A stretch of DNA of 64,000 nt from Nocardia sp. NBC_00403 (GTDB taxonomy: Bacteria; Actinomycetota; Actinomycetes; Mycobacteriales; Mycobacteriaceae): the NCBI RefSeq assembly GCF_036046055.1, contig NZ_CP107939.1:5518001-5582000 (forward strand), written 5' to 3'. Shown one piece after another: positions 27,234 to 35,212 of the stretch. A program made the position numbers and the translations under genes. The first letter of the stretch is position 1; each line of letters begins with the position of its first letter. Below the pieces are notes generated by a model that saw nothing but the letters and a program-made list of their open reading frames with translations, made no database searches and was not told the origin of the DNA.

Positions 27234-27537
27234 GGAGCCATCATCCCCCTCCGACGCCACCTGGCCCGGCAAAGGCGTCAGGTCCGCGGCGAACTCGTAA
27301 CGCCGAGGGCGCCGACGTTGATGAAAAGGATGTCACCTCAGAGCTTTACGCAGGTCGACCGACCGCGCGGTATATCGCCGGAGGGCTGGTCGATCGACTG
27401 CGTCCATCCCAGCATGCTCACGGGTTTGTGGCGCGGATACGAGGTGGAACAGATGACGGTGGCGGCGCTGATGTTCGCGCTGCTGGCTGGGGTTGTCTGC
27501 CGCCGAGCAGGCTCCGCGGTGAGTCCTCGACCGACTG
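27234..27537. other. No supported gene
   Basis: 304 bp between the deaminase start and the end of the DUF1992 gene. An 84-codon plus-strand frame at 27318 has one hydrophobic stretch but no ribosome site and no recognisable family. Confidence 0.4.
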
Positions 27538-28067
27538 TCAGCGGGAGGATCCCCGGTTCGTGCGCCGCGTGAGGCGCCGCCACCAACTCGGCTGCTCGGC
27601 TACGGGTTCCGATTCACGCTGCGGCTGAACCGCTTTCGCTGGCACGGTGGTGTTCGGCAGTGCCGCGCCGCGTTCGCTGCGCCACTGCGCGACGACGTCG
27701 TCGGCATCGACCGGAGCGACCGGAACATGCGGCCCGGTCGGCAGCCGCAACCACTCGACGATCCGCCGGTTCAGCTCGGTCACTGTCTCGCGCACCTGCC
27801 GTTCGGTGTCCAACTCCCGCACGAGCTCCGGCAGCCGCTCCACATCACGACGCAACAGCAATGACGGCGGCAACATCGCGTCGGCGCTCGCCCCTTCGCG
27901 CCGCAGGTAGTTCTTCAGCCACCAATTCTCGTCATCCACGCCACCGGACCCGGGAATAGGCTTCCCGCACCGGGCAGGTTCTGGAACTCCCCACGCTCGG
28001 TCGCCTCGCGGATCTGCTTGTCGATCCACGATTCGAAGGAAACACCCAACGGCTTGCGCTCGGTCAT
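27538..28067 (-). pseudogene. DUF1992 (DnaJ-associated) protein interrupted by a single frameshift
   Basis: From the ATG at 28067 the frame encodes the start of DUF1992: SFESWIDKQIREATERGEF then QNLPGAG. The next frame then continues KPIPGSGGVDDENWWLKNYL and RREGASADAMLPPSLLLRRD, the rest of the domain, to a stop at 27538. The DNA at the joint is GGGAAG where an extra A would restore GAGKP. One missing base in a short run is either a recent mutation or a sequencing error. The function of DUF1992 proteins is unknown. Confidence 0.75.
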
Positions 28068-28216
28068 CGCCACAATTTCGACCGCACGTGCATACCTCGA
28101 TATTACGGAGGGTGCGGAATCGGACGCCGTGTGGAGAATATTCGTCGAAACCGACCTGGCGCGTGGTTGTGTTCGGCACGGTGGGAGCAGACTCGGCACG
28201 AGAGGAGACTGACGGG

Positions 28217-28738
28217 ATGACCACACCGACGAACCCCGGCGCTGTTGCGCGTCGGTACATCGAGGCACTCGCGGCGCAGGACTGGGCTACGGTGGCGGCC
28301 TGCTGGCAGCCCGGCGCGATCGACGACTTCGTCGGGGTCGCCCGACTGCGCGCGCCCGAGGACGTTGTCGACTACTTCCGGGCGGTCCATCGTGCGGTGC
28401 CCGATTTTCGGGCCGAGATCATCTCGGTGACCGAGCAGGACGACCGAGCGGCGGTGCACTGGCGCATGTGGGGCACCTTCGACGGTACGGAGCCCTTGAT
28501 CGGGGTCGCACCCAACGGGTGCGCGCTGAACATCCTCGGCACCGACGTGTTCGTCGTGCACGACGGCGCGATCGCGGCGAACACCGCAATCTCGAACGGC
28601 CTCGAGATCGCCAGGCAGTTGGCGATCATGCCGGCCCAGGGTTCGCGAGCCGAGCGGTTGATGTTCATGCTCGTCAATTCCGTTGCGCCGGTTGCCAAAG
28701 CACTGCGTGCGCGGCGACGGCGTGGCGCGGCAATCTGA
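28217..28738 (+). CDS. SnoaL-like (NTF2 fold) protein
   Basis: 173 residues with the SnoaL-like layout: ARRYIEALAAQDWATVAACW, GAIDDFVGVARLRAPEDVVD, YFRAVHRAVPDFRAEI and AAVHWRMWGTFDG. Such proteins act as cyclases, isomerases or small ligand binders; the substrate is unknown. AGGAG lies about 9 nt before the ATG. A basic C-terminal tail (RARRRRG) is unusual for the family. Confidence 0.8.
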   Translation: MTTPTNPGAVARRYIEALAAQDWATVAACWQPGAIDDFVGVARLRAPEDVVDYFRAVHRAVPDFRAEIISVTEQDDRAAVHWRMWGTFDGTEPLIGVAPNGCALNILGTDVFVVHDGAIAANTAISNGLEIARQLAIMPAQGSRAERLMFMLVNSVAPVAKALRARRRRGAAI

Positions 28739-28820
28739 CCGACCGCCGCTGCCGCGTGCGCGGAGAAGGCCCCTCGGCCTGCTCGAGCGCGAGGACGCGC
28801 ACCAGCGGACACGACGCGTG

Positions 28821-29177
28821 TCACCGTCGAGGTGGCGCAGCGGCCGCGCGGTGTGCCGATGATGGAGTCCGACCAGTGCATTCGGTGTGCCGGCTGGAGT
28901 TGGCTGCCAGCCAGTCGGCGAAGGCTCCATCGAGGCAGTGGGGCAAGAGTTCGCGTTCGGCATCCGACGGCGCCACTGTTTCCTGCAACCCCAGTCGAGA
29001 TGCGGACAATTCGGCCGCCGCGCTGGACATATCGATGACGACATCGATGCGGCGCGGCGTCCGGTCGGACCGAGCGATCTCGACGACCTCGTGCCCCTCG
29101 CGGCGCAGCGCCTCGACAAGTTCTCGGCCTGCGCGTCCGGTGGCACCGACCACCGCAAACCGGCTCGGGTTGTTCAT
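28821..29177 (-). pseudogene. NAD(P)-binding NmrA/SDR-like protein remnant
   Basis: From the ATG at 29177 the frame gives the nucleotide-binding start FAVVGATGRAGRELVEALR and EGHEVVEIARS, then jumps directly to DVVIDMSSA, which in full proteins lies about 30 residues further on. The remainder (ERELLPHCLDGAFADWLA) is a poor match and ends early. This suggests an internal deletion and loss of the C-terminal half. Confidence 0.5.
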
Positions 29178-29195
29178 CCCAGCACTCCATCCCAT

Positions 29196-29241
29196 CCACT
29201 CACCGGTGATCCGGCAGGCCACTCACCGGTGATCCGGCAGG
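29196..29241. repeat. Perfect 23-bp tandem duplication
   Basis: Two adjacent identical 23-bp copies (29196-29218 and 29219-29241), each containing CACCGGTGATCCGG. It lies just upstream of the SDR remnant start. Probably a replication-slippage duplication. Confidence 0.85.
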
Positions 29242-29417
29242 TTCCAGGATGTGCGGCCACGTTGATAATCTCGCGATACGTCCGCGATGCGGTGCTCGGT
29301 CCGGACGAAAAGCGGGGCTCCCCCATGAGCACTGTCCTCGGGTTGTGCGCCGGCTTTCCCCGGCCGTCAGCGTTCGGAAGCAGAATCACCAGGTGCGGAA
29401 AACCCTCTCCAGATCAA

Positions 29418-29423
29418 TACGAT
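29418..29423 (+). promoter_or_regulatory. -10 hexamer TACGAT of a leaderless promoter
   Basis: TACGAT ends 7 nt before the ATG at 29431; no ribosome site is present. Confidence 0.5.
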
Positions 29424-29430
29424 CACCGAC

Positions 29431-29829
29431 ATGAACGAGCTGACTTCCCCAACTTTGTCCCACCTCGACCAGCCTGAATCGGTTGCGGAGAATCGCGGGA
29501 ACCCATTGCGGGGCTGGGAGAATGAAAATCACATCAGCAGCACCCAGTATCAGAAGGCGCTCGCACAATACGAGTCGACGCGTCAGGCGGTACTTGCCGC
29601 GCTGTCGGACGATCCGACCGTCGGCCGAATGACCGAAATCGGCCGCGAGTACGGCGAAGCATTCAACATCCTCGAGGAAGAGGACCCCTTCATCGACACC
29701 ACCGACCGTGAGGACCTTTTCGATGCACTCGACCACATCCTCGATGAAGCGGAAGCCGAGCTGAGTCTCGACCTCGATTGGGCGCGTGAAAGCGTCATCG
29801 AAGGCGCAGAGTCCGTACGTGACTGGTAG
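29431..29829 (+). CDS. Acidic hypothetical protein
   Basis: 132 residues, strongly acidic in the C-terminal half (EAEAELSLDLDWARE; FNILEEEDPF). Predicted mostly helical, without signal peptide or membrane segment. No family recognised. It stands alone between remnants and a convergent pair of hypothetical genes. Confidence 0.6.
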   Translation: MNELTSPTLSHLDQPESVAENRGNPLRGWENENHISSTQYQKALAQYESTRQAVLAALSDDPTVGRMTEIGREYGEAFNILEEEDPFIDTTDREDLFDALDHILDEAEAELSLDLDWARESVIEGAESVRDW

Positions 29830-29844
29830 CCGCCGGGTACCTGG

Positions 29845-30189
29845 TCATCGCGCGTAACGCTCGGATCTCAGGTCGGGCTTGATCCGTCCGGCGGCGACCA
29901 GGGTTTGGAAGGCGACCCGCTTCCACGGGCACGATTCGACTCGGCAGTCCCGGTGCGTGCGCATCAATGTGTGCGCCTCATCGATGCTGAAGGCCTTGGC
30001 CGCATCCTCCGGCGGGGCATCGACCGCGGGCCATCCGAGCGCACAGAACGTCTCGCGGTCGATACGATCGCGAGACTGATAGGAAGTCGACTCTTCCCGA
30101 CGTTCATTGCGGACCGACATCGCGAACAGCCCGACCGCGGTGACCGCGACGACAACCAGCACGCCGAGAATCCACTGCCAGCTGGTCAT
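29845..30189 (-). CDS. Membrane-anchored hypothetical protein
   Basis: 114 residues: one N-terminal membrane helix (WILGVLVVVAVTAVGLFAM), then a soluble domain with three cysteines (FCALGW, RDCRVESCPW). The CxxxxC spacing and SIDEAHTLMRTHRDC segment look like a small structured domain. Its start overlaps the stop of the upstream gene by 4 bp, so the two form an operon. No family recognised. Confidence 0.6.
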   Translation of the reverse strand: MTSWQWILGVLVVVAVTAVGLFAMSVRNERREESTSYQSRDRIDRETFCALGWPAVDAPPEDAAKAFSIDEAHTLMRTHRDCRVESCPWKRVAFQTLVAAGRIKPDLRSERYAR

Positions 30190-30509
30190 GGCCGGTCGCT
30201 TTCTGCGCTGTGCCGCACGCCGCGGCGCAAGGTTTGGTGCGGGGCGATGATGATCAGGTCGGCGACCACGAGCAGCGCGCGAGCGAAGTCGGCCACATGG
30301 ACGTGGCTGGGTGTGATCACCACGTCGGCGTCGGTTCTGCTCACGGCCACCAGGATCCGGCTGAACGGGTGGGGGACTTCCGGACCGACACTCACGATGG
30401 TGTCGACACGGTAGCCCTCGGCCGCTGCGAGATCATTGATCGCCTTTTCATCGACCTCCCGGTCGTCGCCGGAGATGTCGCGCCGGAGGAATCCGATCGC
30501 GCGTTTCAT
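30186..30509 (-). CDS. Hypothetical protein with resolvase-like N-terminal pattern
   Basis: 107 residues. The beginning AIGFLRRDISGDDREVDEKA and the following AINDLAAAEGYRVD resemble the first strand and helix of serine recombinase catalytic domains (usually GYxRVS). The catalytic serine is not in place and no DNA-binding part follows, so recombinase activity is unlikely. Start placed at the ATG at 30509. Translationally coupled to the membrane protein downstream. Confidence 0.55.
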   Translation of the reverse strand: MKRAIGFLRRDISGDDREVDEKAINDLAAAEGYRVDTIVSVGPEVPHPFSRILVAVSRTDADVVITPSHVHVADFARALLVVADLIIIAPHQTLRRGVRHSAESDRP

Positions 30510-30576
30510 CGCATTCCGGCCAGCTACGCTGGACATGCTTCAGGGGGCCCAATCTTCTGAGGTGTACGGAAGGCTG

Positions 30577-30635
30577 AAGCGGCTGGAACCGCTTTGGTGC
30601 TTTTGGCCCCCGGTGGCTGGAACCACCGGGGGCCA
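30577..30635 (-). terminator. Two tandem hairpins with the same CTGGAA loop
   Basis: A 6-bp stem AAGCGG/CCGCTT (30577-30594) and a perfect 13-bp stem TGGCCCCCGGTGG/CCACCGGGGGCCA (30604-30635) both enclose the hexamer CTGGAA (plus strand). They lie just past the stop of the GntR gene, so the strong one probably terminates it. Neither has a long U-tract, which is usual for actinobacterial terminators. Confidence 0.65.
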
Positions 30636-30683
30636 GTCTTATCGAGGCCCGGAACGATCACGGGCCAACTCCCGATCGGTCTG

Positions 30684-31370
30684 CTACGTGAAACCATCCA
30701 CCTCCGGGTCGTGATCGAGTCTCATCCGGAACACGAAGGCGCTGTATCGATCGCGCGGATAGCTGACGTCGGAGATCATCACCACTTCGTCGGCGGCATT
30801 GATGAATCTCTGGTGCACAGTCTTGACGAGTTCGCCTGCGGTGGTGCCCAACCATGTGGCGTGTTCGGGCGCGGGTGGCCGGTCGGTGATCGTCTCCTCC
30901 AGGTATGCCGGGGCCTTCTGTACGTGGTCGACCGGCTGATAGGTATCGGAGATCGAGATCGGTCGCCCGTCCTCGGTGACGCGAGTGATCACGTGCATTA
31001 CCTCGTCGTCGGGAGCGATGCCGAGCAGTTCCGCCAGGTTGCCTGCTGGAAGCCGGCGAACATCGCGATCTACACACACCGGACGATCCGACTCGTTGCC
31101 GAAAGAACCCTCCGCGCTTTCGAACTGCCGCTCGGGAGATACCCGAACCAGATCCGGTCGCTCCGAGACGAAAGTCCCCTTGCGTGCGACAGTGCGGACC
31201 AGCCCCTGACTGAGTAGCAGTGCGATCGCCTGACGGATGACAACACCCGAGACCTCATACAGCCCGGCCAGTTCCGAATAGCTGTGTAATTGGGTGCCGG
31301 GCGCAAGCTTGCCGGTTCGGATCTGCTTCGCGATTTCGCCGGCGATGGCGACGTATGCGGGTTCCGGCAT
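30684..31370 (-). CDS. GntR family regulator with UTRA ligand domain
   Basis: 228 residues. The N-terminal winged helix (YVAIAGEIAKQIRTGKLAPG, then SELAGLYEVSGVVIRQAI and GLVRTVARKGTFV) is followed by a UTRA domain (about residues 85-225) that binds small ligands in HutC-type regulators. The palindrome upstream at 31413 is a likely autoregulatory operator. No obvious target operon is adjacent, so the ligand is unknown. Confidence 0.88.
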   Translation of the reverse strand: MPEPAYVAIAGEIAKQIRTGKLAPGTQLHSYSELAGLYEVSGVVIRQAIALLLSQGLVRTVARKGTFVSERPDLVRVSPERQFESAEGSFGNESDRPVCVDRDVRRLPAGNLAELLGIAPDDEVMHVITRVTEDGRPISISDTYQPVDHVQKAPAYLEETITDRPPAPEHATWLGTTAGELVKTVHQRFINAADEVVMISDVSYPRDRYSAFVFRMRLDHDPEVDGFT

Positions 31371-31400
31371 CGCGAGGTCCTTTCAACAACGTGAGCCGAG

Positions 31401-31424
31401 TGTATACGTCCCTGTGTATACACA
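31401..31424. promoter_or_regulatory. GntR-type operator TGTGTATACACA with extra half-site
   Basis: A perfect 12-bp palindrome (31413-31424) preceded by a TGTATAC copy at 31401-31407. The location about 30-50 bp upstream of the GntR start, and the GTnTAC type core, fit GntR autoregulation. Confidence 0.6.
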
Positions 31425-31442
31425 ATCCGGAATCGCCGAAAG

Positions 31443-32294
31443 TCAGGAGGAGTGTCGGCGCCAGCACTGCGCGGTGTCGCCGAGGTTCCACCATGCGACA
31501 AAGTTCGAATCCTGATCGAGCAGCTGCCACTCGGTATCGAGGGCTTCGAAGAAGGCGTCGTCCGCCGTCTTTCCGCCACGCGGTTCGCCGATATAGATGA
31601 CGCGATCACCGCCTGCCCGCCGGTAGGACGCGAGCGCTTCCGACGCCATCGGGTTACCCCAGCCCGGCGGCCAGCACAACAGCAGCACACCCGCGCCATC
31701 GCCACCGGCGGCGCGCAGCGCCGACAGCTCCCCCAGATCGCCGACCCGACCCCAGGTCGCGGGTTGACCTGCGGCAACGGGGAAAGACATGTTGTCGTGA
31801 ACGCCGGGCGGTTCGGAATCGAATGCCAGCACATCGCCCCCGCCCCTGGCGATCTGATCGGCCCAGTATCCGCGGCCGGCCCCGACTTCGAGCACCCGCC
31901 TGCCCTCGCACACCTCCGCGATCCAGCTCAGGGTTTCCGGCGAAGGGATGGCGTAGGCATAGGCAGCCTGCAGAACGGTCTGTGCGTACCCCAATCGCGC
32001 ACTTCCGTTGTCTCGCCCTCCGTTCACCACCCTGCCGGTTGCCTCCCCCGCCCGGTCTGTGACGGCGGGAGCGACGATGTCCCAATACGGGTTGTCGCTC
32101 GGCCCACCGGTCATGTAATGCAGCAGCCGAACGTCGAACGCACGATCGGCCTCATCATCACCGCTGCTGGGCAACCGCGGGGCCGTGTCGAGGTAGTCCG
32201 CCACCGTCGGATACTCGGCCCGAAACCGCGCGTCATCGCCGAGCAGGGCAGCGAGCTCGTCTCGCCGATCGGGTGATAGTAGGAATTCGGTCAC
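31443..32294 (-). CDS. Hypothetical protein with methyltransferase-like SAM motif
   Basis: 283 residues from the GTG at 32294; the frame is open to 32360 but only the shorter form resembles a normal N-terminus. A glycine-rich motif RRVLEVGAGRGYWADQIA and LAFDSEPP recall motifs I and post-I of class I methyltransferases. The rest (LLLCWPPGWGNPMASEALAS, then VIYIGEPRGGKTADDAFF) is characteristic of a conserved uncharacterised actinobacterial family. Catalytic activity is not shown. Confidence 0.65.
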   Translation of the reverse strand: MTEFLLSPDRRDELAALLGDDARFRAEYPTVADYLDTAPRLPSSGDDEADRAFDVRLLHYMTGGPSDNPYWDIVAPAVTDRAGEATGRVVNGGRDNGSARLGYAQTVLQAAYAYAIPSPETLSWIAEVCEGRRVLEVGAGRGYWADQIARGGGDVLAFDSEPPGVHDNMSFPVAAGQPATWGRVGDLGELSALRAAGGDGAGVLLLCWPPGWGNPMASEALASYRRAGGDRVIYIGEPRGGKTADDAFFEALDTEWQLLDQDSNFVAWWNLGDTAQCWRRHSS

Positions 32295-32377
32295 CCTTTG
32301 ATTCTGACCGTCTCGTCGCGCCACCGCCGAACCAATGGCAAATCTGGTGTCCAGCAACATCTTTCGTCAGGACAAGA

Positions 32378-33910
32378 TCATGATGCCGGCCTGGTGCTGT
32401 CGTGTGCCCGTTTCGAACGTGACCAGCCGAAGGTCAGCGACACCGCGCGCTTCCAGTTGTCGTATTCCTCGGCGCGCAGTTCGGGATCCATCTGCGGCAT
32501 CCACTGTCCGGCCAGGCGCCAGTTGTTGCGCAGGCCTTCGAGGTCCGGCCAGTAGCCCACGGACAGCCCTGCGGCGTAAGCCGCTCCGAGAGAGACGGTT
32601 TCGGGGACGAAGGGACGCATGACGGGGATCCCGAGCACGTCGGCGACGATTTGCATGAGCAGGTTGTCGGAGGTCATGCCGCCGTCGACGCGCAGGGTGC
32701 TGGCTTGCAGGCCGGAGTCGGCGTTCATGGCGTCGACAACTTCGCGAGTCTGCCACGCGGTGGCTTCCAGCACGGCGCGGGCAATATGGCCTTTGGTGAT
32801 GTAGGAGGTGAGGCCGGCGATGAGGCCGCGGGCGTCGCTGCGCCAATGCGGGGCATAGAGACCCGAAAAGGCGGGGACGATGTAGCAGCCGCCGTTGTCT
32901 TCCACTGTGCGGGCGAGGGTTTCGATTTCGGGGGCGCTGGTCACCAGGCCGATATTGTCGCGGACCCATTGCACCAGGGAGCCGGTGACCGCGATCGGGC
33001 CTTCCAAGGCATAGACCGGCTCGGGGCCGATCTGATAGCCGATGGTGGTGAGCAGACCATGGGTGGATTGCACGAGTTCGGCGCCGGTGTTCATCATCAG
33101 GAAGCCGCCGGTGCCGTAGGTGCACTTGGTTTCCCCACGGGCGAAACAGGTTTGGCCGAACAGAGCCGCGTGCTGGTCGCCGAGAGCCGCGGCAATGCGA
33201 ATGCCGGGGACAACGCGGCGAGTGGTGCCGTAGTCCCCGGTCGAGGGTTGGATCCGCGGCAACATCGCCGCGGGGATGCCGAAGAAACCGAGCAGCTCCT
33301 CATCCCAGGTGAGCGTGGCCAGGTTCATCAGCAGGGTACGGCTGGCGTTGGTGACGTCGGTGACATGGCTGCCGCCGTCGACGCCGCCGGTGAGGTTCCA
33401 GATCAGCCAGGATTCCATGGTGCCGAACAGAACTTCGCCGCGTTCGGCGCGCGCACGCAGACCGGGAGTGGTGTCGAGCAGCCAGCGCAGCCGGGGTGCG
33501 GCGAAGTAGGTGGCCAGGGGTAGGCCGCACAGTTCGCGGATCCGCTCCGCGCCGGGTTTCGTCGCCAGTTCGTGCACCAGCTCTTCGGTGCGCACGTCTT
33601 GCCAGACGATGGCGCGGCGCAGCGGGGCGCCGGTGCGGCGATCCCATATCACCGTGGTCTCGCGCTGGTTGGCGATACCGAGGGCGGCGATCTGATCGAC
33701 GGCTATGCGGGAGTCGCGCAGCACCTGCGGCACGATGCGGTCGACATTGCGCCAGATCTCCATTGCATCCTGCTCGACCCAGCCCGGCCGCGGATAGTGC
33801 TGCTGATGTTCACGCTGAGCGACACCGACCAGGCGGGCTCGCTGATCGAACAGGATGCACCGGGTGGAGGTGGTGCCCTGATCGATCGCCAGCACAAAGC
33901 GTTGTGTCAT
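32378..33910 (-). CDS. glpK: Glycerol kinase (first copy)
   Basis: 510 residues of the FGGY kinases. It phosphorylates glycerol with ATP to sn-glycerol-3-phosphate. Motifs: [15 protein letters not shown] (phosphate-1), [45 protein letters not shown], and [15 protein letters not shown] with [10 protein letters not shown]. It is transcribed away from the IclR regulator in the same direction as it, 88 bp downstream. It differs clearly from the second copy at 35209, so the two are not a recent duplication. Confidence 0.94.
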   Translation of the reverse strand: MTQRFVLAIDQGTTSTRCILFDQRARLVGVAQREHQQHYPRPGWVEQDAMEIWRNVDRIVPQVLRDSRIAVDQIAALGIANQRETTVIWDRRTGAPLRRAIVWQDVRTEELVHELATKPGAERIRELCGLPLATYFAAPRLRWLLDTTPGLRARAERGEVLFGTMESWLIWNLTGGVDGGSHVTDVTNASRTLLMNLATLTWDEELLGFFGIPAAMLPRIQPSTGDYGTTRRVVPGIRIAAALGDQHAALFGQTCFARGETKCTYGTGGFLMMNTGAELVQSTHGLLTTIGYQIGPEPVYALEGPIAVTGSLVQWVRDNIGLVTSAPEIETLARTVEDNGGCYIVPAFSGLYAPHWRSDARGLIAGLTSYITKGHIARAVLEATAWQTREVVDAMNADSGLQASTLRVDGGMTSDNLLMQIVADVLGIPVMRPFVPETVSLGAAYAAGLSVGYWPDLEGLRNNWRLAGQWMPQMDPELRAEEYDNWKRAVSLTFGWSRSKRAHDSTRPAS

Positions 33911-33998
33911 CCGCAGCTACTTCCTGTCGGGATCGGTGGCCGCATCCCCAGGTCACGGTCGGGGAGCGAATTCGGGTCGTGCCCGCGACGTGGCAAGG

Positions 33999-34763
33999 TC
34001 AGTGTCCGGCACCGAGATCACGCGACACGGCGTGCGCGGCGTCGAGCACATGACCCACCAGCGTGCGCCGATGCCGCAGCTGCGAGTCACAGAGCCGATC
34101 GACGGGGCCGCTGATGCCGATGGCGCCGACCACGAGTCCACCGTGGGCGCGGATCGGCGCCGCGATGCCCGCTTCGCCCGGCCTGAATTCCTCGGTGTCA
34201 CCGGCCCACCCGGCCTGGCGGACCCCGGCAAGCGCCCGGGTGAGCGCGACACGGTCGACGATCGTTCTTCGGGTGAGCGAGGGCAGGTCGCTGCCGCGCA
34301 CCGCGGCCGCCAGGTCGGAGTCGTAGGCCAGCAGCACCTTGCCGAGCGCGGTCGCGTGCGGCGGTAGCAGCTCCCCGACCTCGAGTGCCTGTTCGGTGTT
34401 GTCGGGCCGGAAGACGTGATGGACCACCACCACAGTTCCTTCGGCCGGAGCCCCGATACGCACCGACTCACCGGTGCGCGCGGCAAGTCCGTCGGCCCAG
34501 TTGATCGCCCGTGAACGCAGCTCGTTGGCGTCGAGGTAGCTGGTGCCCAGGTGCAGCAATGCCGCGCCGAGTTGGTATTTGCCGCTGGCCGGGTCCTGTT
34601 CGACGAATCCGACACCATGCAAGGTACGCAGGATGCCGTGTGCGGTGGGCTTGGCAAGACCGAGTGCCCCGGCGATGTCGGCGACGCCGAGGCGGCCGGA
34701 ACCGCGAGCGAGCAACCGCAGCACGGCCGCCGCTCGCTCGATCGATTGGATCGGACCTGGCAT
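33999..34763 (-). CDS. IclR family regulator of the glycerol genes
   Basis: 254 residues. The N-terminal IclR helix-turn-helix (SIERAAAVLRLLARGSGRLG, then LAKPTAHGILRTLHGVGFVE) precedes an effector domain from about residue 80 (GESVRIGAPAEGTVVVVHH; TALGKVLLAY). It lies between two glpK genes and diverges from the glpF-glpK-glpD run. By position it resembles GylR of Streptomyces, which represses glycerol genes until glycerol-3-phosphate is present. TAAGTT 7 nt before the ATG suggests a leaderless message. Confidence 0.9.
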   Translation of the reverse strand: MPGPIQSIERAAAVLRLLARGSGRLGVADIAGALGLAKPTAHGILRTLHGVGFVEQDPASGKYQLGAALLHLGTSYLDANELRSRAINWADGLAARTGESVRIGAPAEGTVVVVHHVFRPDNTEQALEVGELLPPHATALGKVLLAYDSDLAAAVRGSDLPSLTRRTIVDRVALTRALAGVRQAGWAGDTEEFRPGEAGIAAPIRAHGGLVVGAIGISGPVDRLCDSQLRHRRTLVGHVLDAAHAVSRDLGAGH

Positions 34764-34770
34764 AACCGGA

Positions 34771-34776
34771 AACTTA
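34771..34776 (-). promoter_or_regulatory. -10 hexamer TAAGTT of the IclR gene
   Basis: On the minus strand TAAGTT ends 7 nt before the ATG. A CCGGTTA direct repeat frames it and may be part of the control region. Confidence 0.5.
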
Positions 34777-34791
34777 ACCGGAACCCTGCGG

Positions 34792-34806
34792 TTCGACAAT
34801 GTCGAA
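34792..34806. promoter_or_regulatory. IclR-type operator, perfect palindrome TTCGACAATGTCGAA
   Basis: A 7+1+7 perfect palindrome about 30 bp upstream of the IclR start. A near copy lies at 34918-34932 in the same divergent region, as expected for a regulator controlling both directions. Confidence 0.65.
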
Positions 34807-34917
34807 TGCGCAGTAATCGTGGAGCAACACTCGCGCCACCGGACACGACCTGCGTCATAGCGACCTCCTCGACGGCCGAACAGTAGCCGTGGCAGCTCCC
34901 CACCGACACCTCGATCG

Positions 34918-34932
34918 TTCAGCATTGTCGAA
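34918..34932. promoter_or_regulatory. Second IclR-type operator (TTCAGCATTGTCGAA)
   Basis: Its reverse complement matches the site at 34792 at 13 of 15 positions. It lies about 90 bp before the glpF-like start, on the side of the catabolic genes. Confidence 0.55.
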
Positions 34933-35020
34933 CGCGAGGTATGTCCGATCACGAAATCCCTCCGTAACGTCGAATCGACGGTCGCGGTCGCGACCAAGCA
35001 CGGCGAACGGAGACTCAACG

Positions 35021-35212
35021 GTGAACTTCGGCTCGATCTCGGTGAGTGCAGCACTGGACATGGGAATGCTGGTGCTCCTCGGAGTCGGTGTGGTCGCGAC
35101 TGTGTTGCTGACCAATACAGGGTGGGCGCTCAGGACAGCCATAAGCGAGCACATCATCAACTCACCGCTCCTCGGCATGACGAAGCCCAGCCTCAGCGAG
35201 GCGCAGTCATGA
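35021..35212 (+). pseudogene. Truncated glycerol facilitator (GlpF-like) peptide
   Basis: 63 residues from a GTG with GGAG about 8 nt upstream. Residues 1-32 ([20 protein letters not shown] then [12 protein letters not shown]) closely resemble the first helix of actinobacterial MIP/GlpF channels. The other five helices and both NPA motifs are missing; instead 30 unrelated residues follow to the stop. The stop overlaps the glpK start (ATGA), so it is probably still translated as a coupled leader. Glycerol may enter by diffusion or another channel. Confidence 0.55.

Noticed and set aside
27318..27572. 84-codon plus-strand frame with a hydrophobic stretch
   Set aside because: No ribosome site or promoter hexamer and it overlaps the DUF1992 end.
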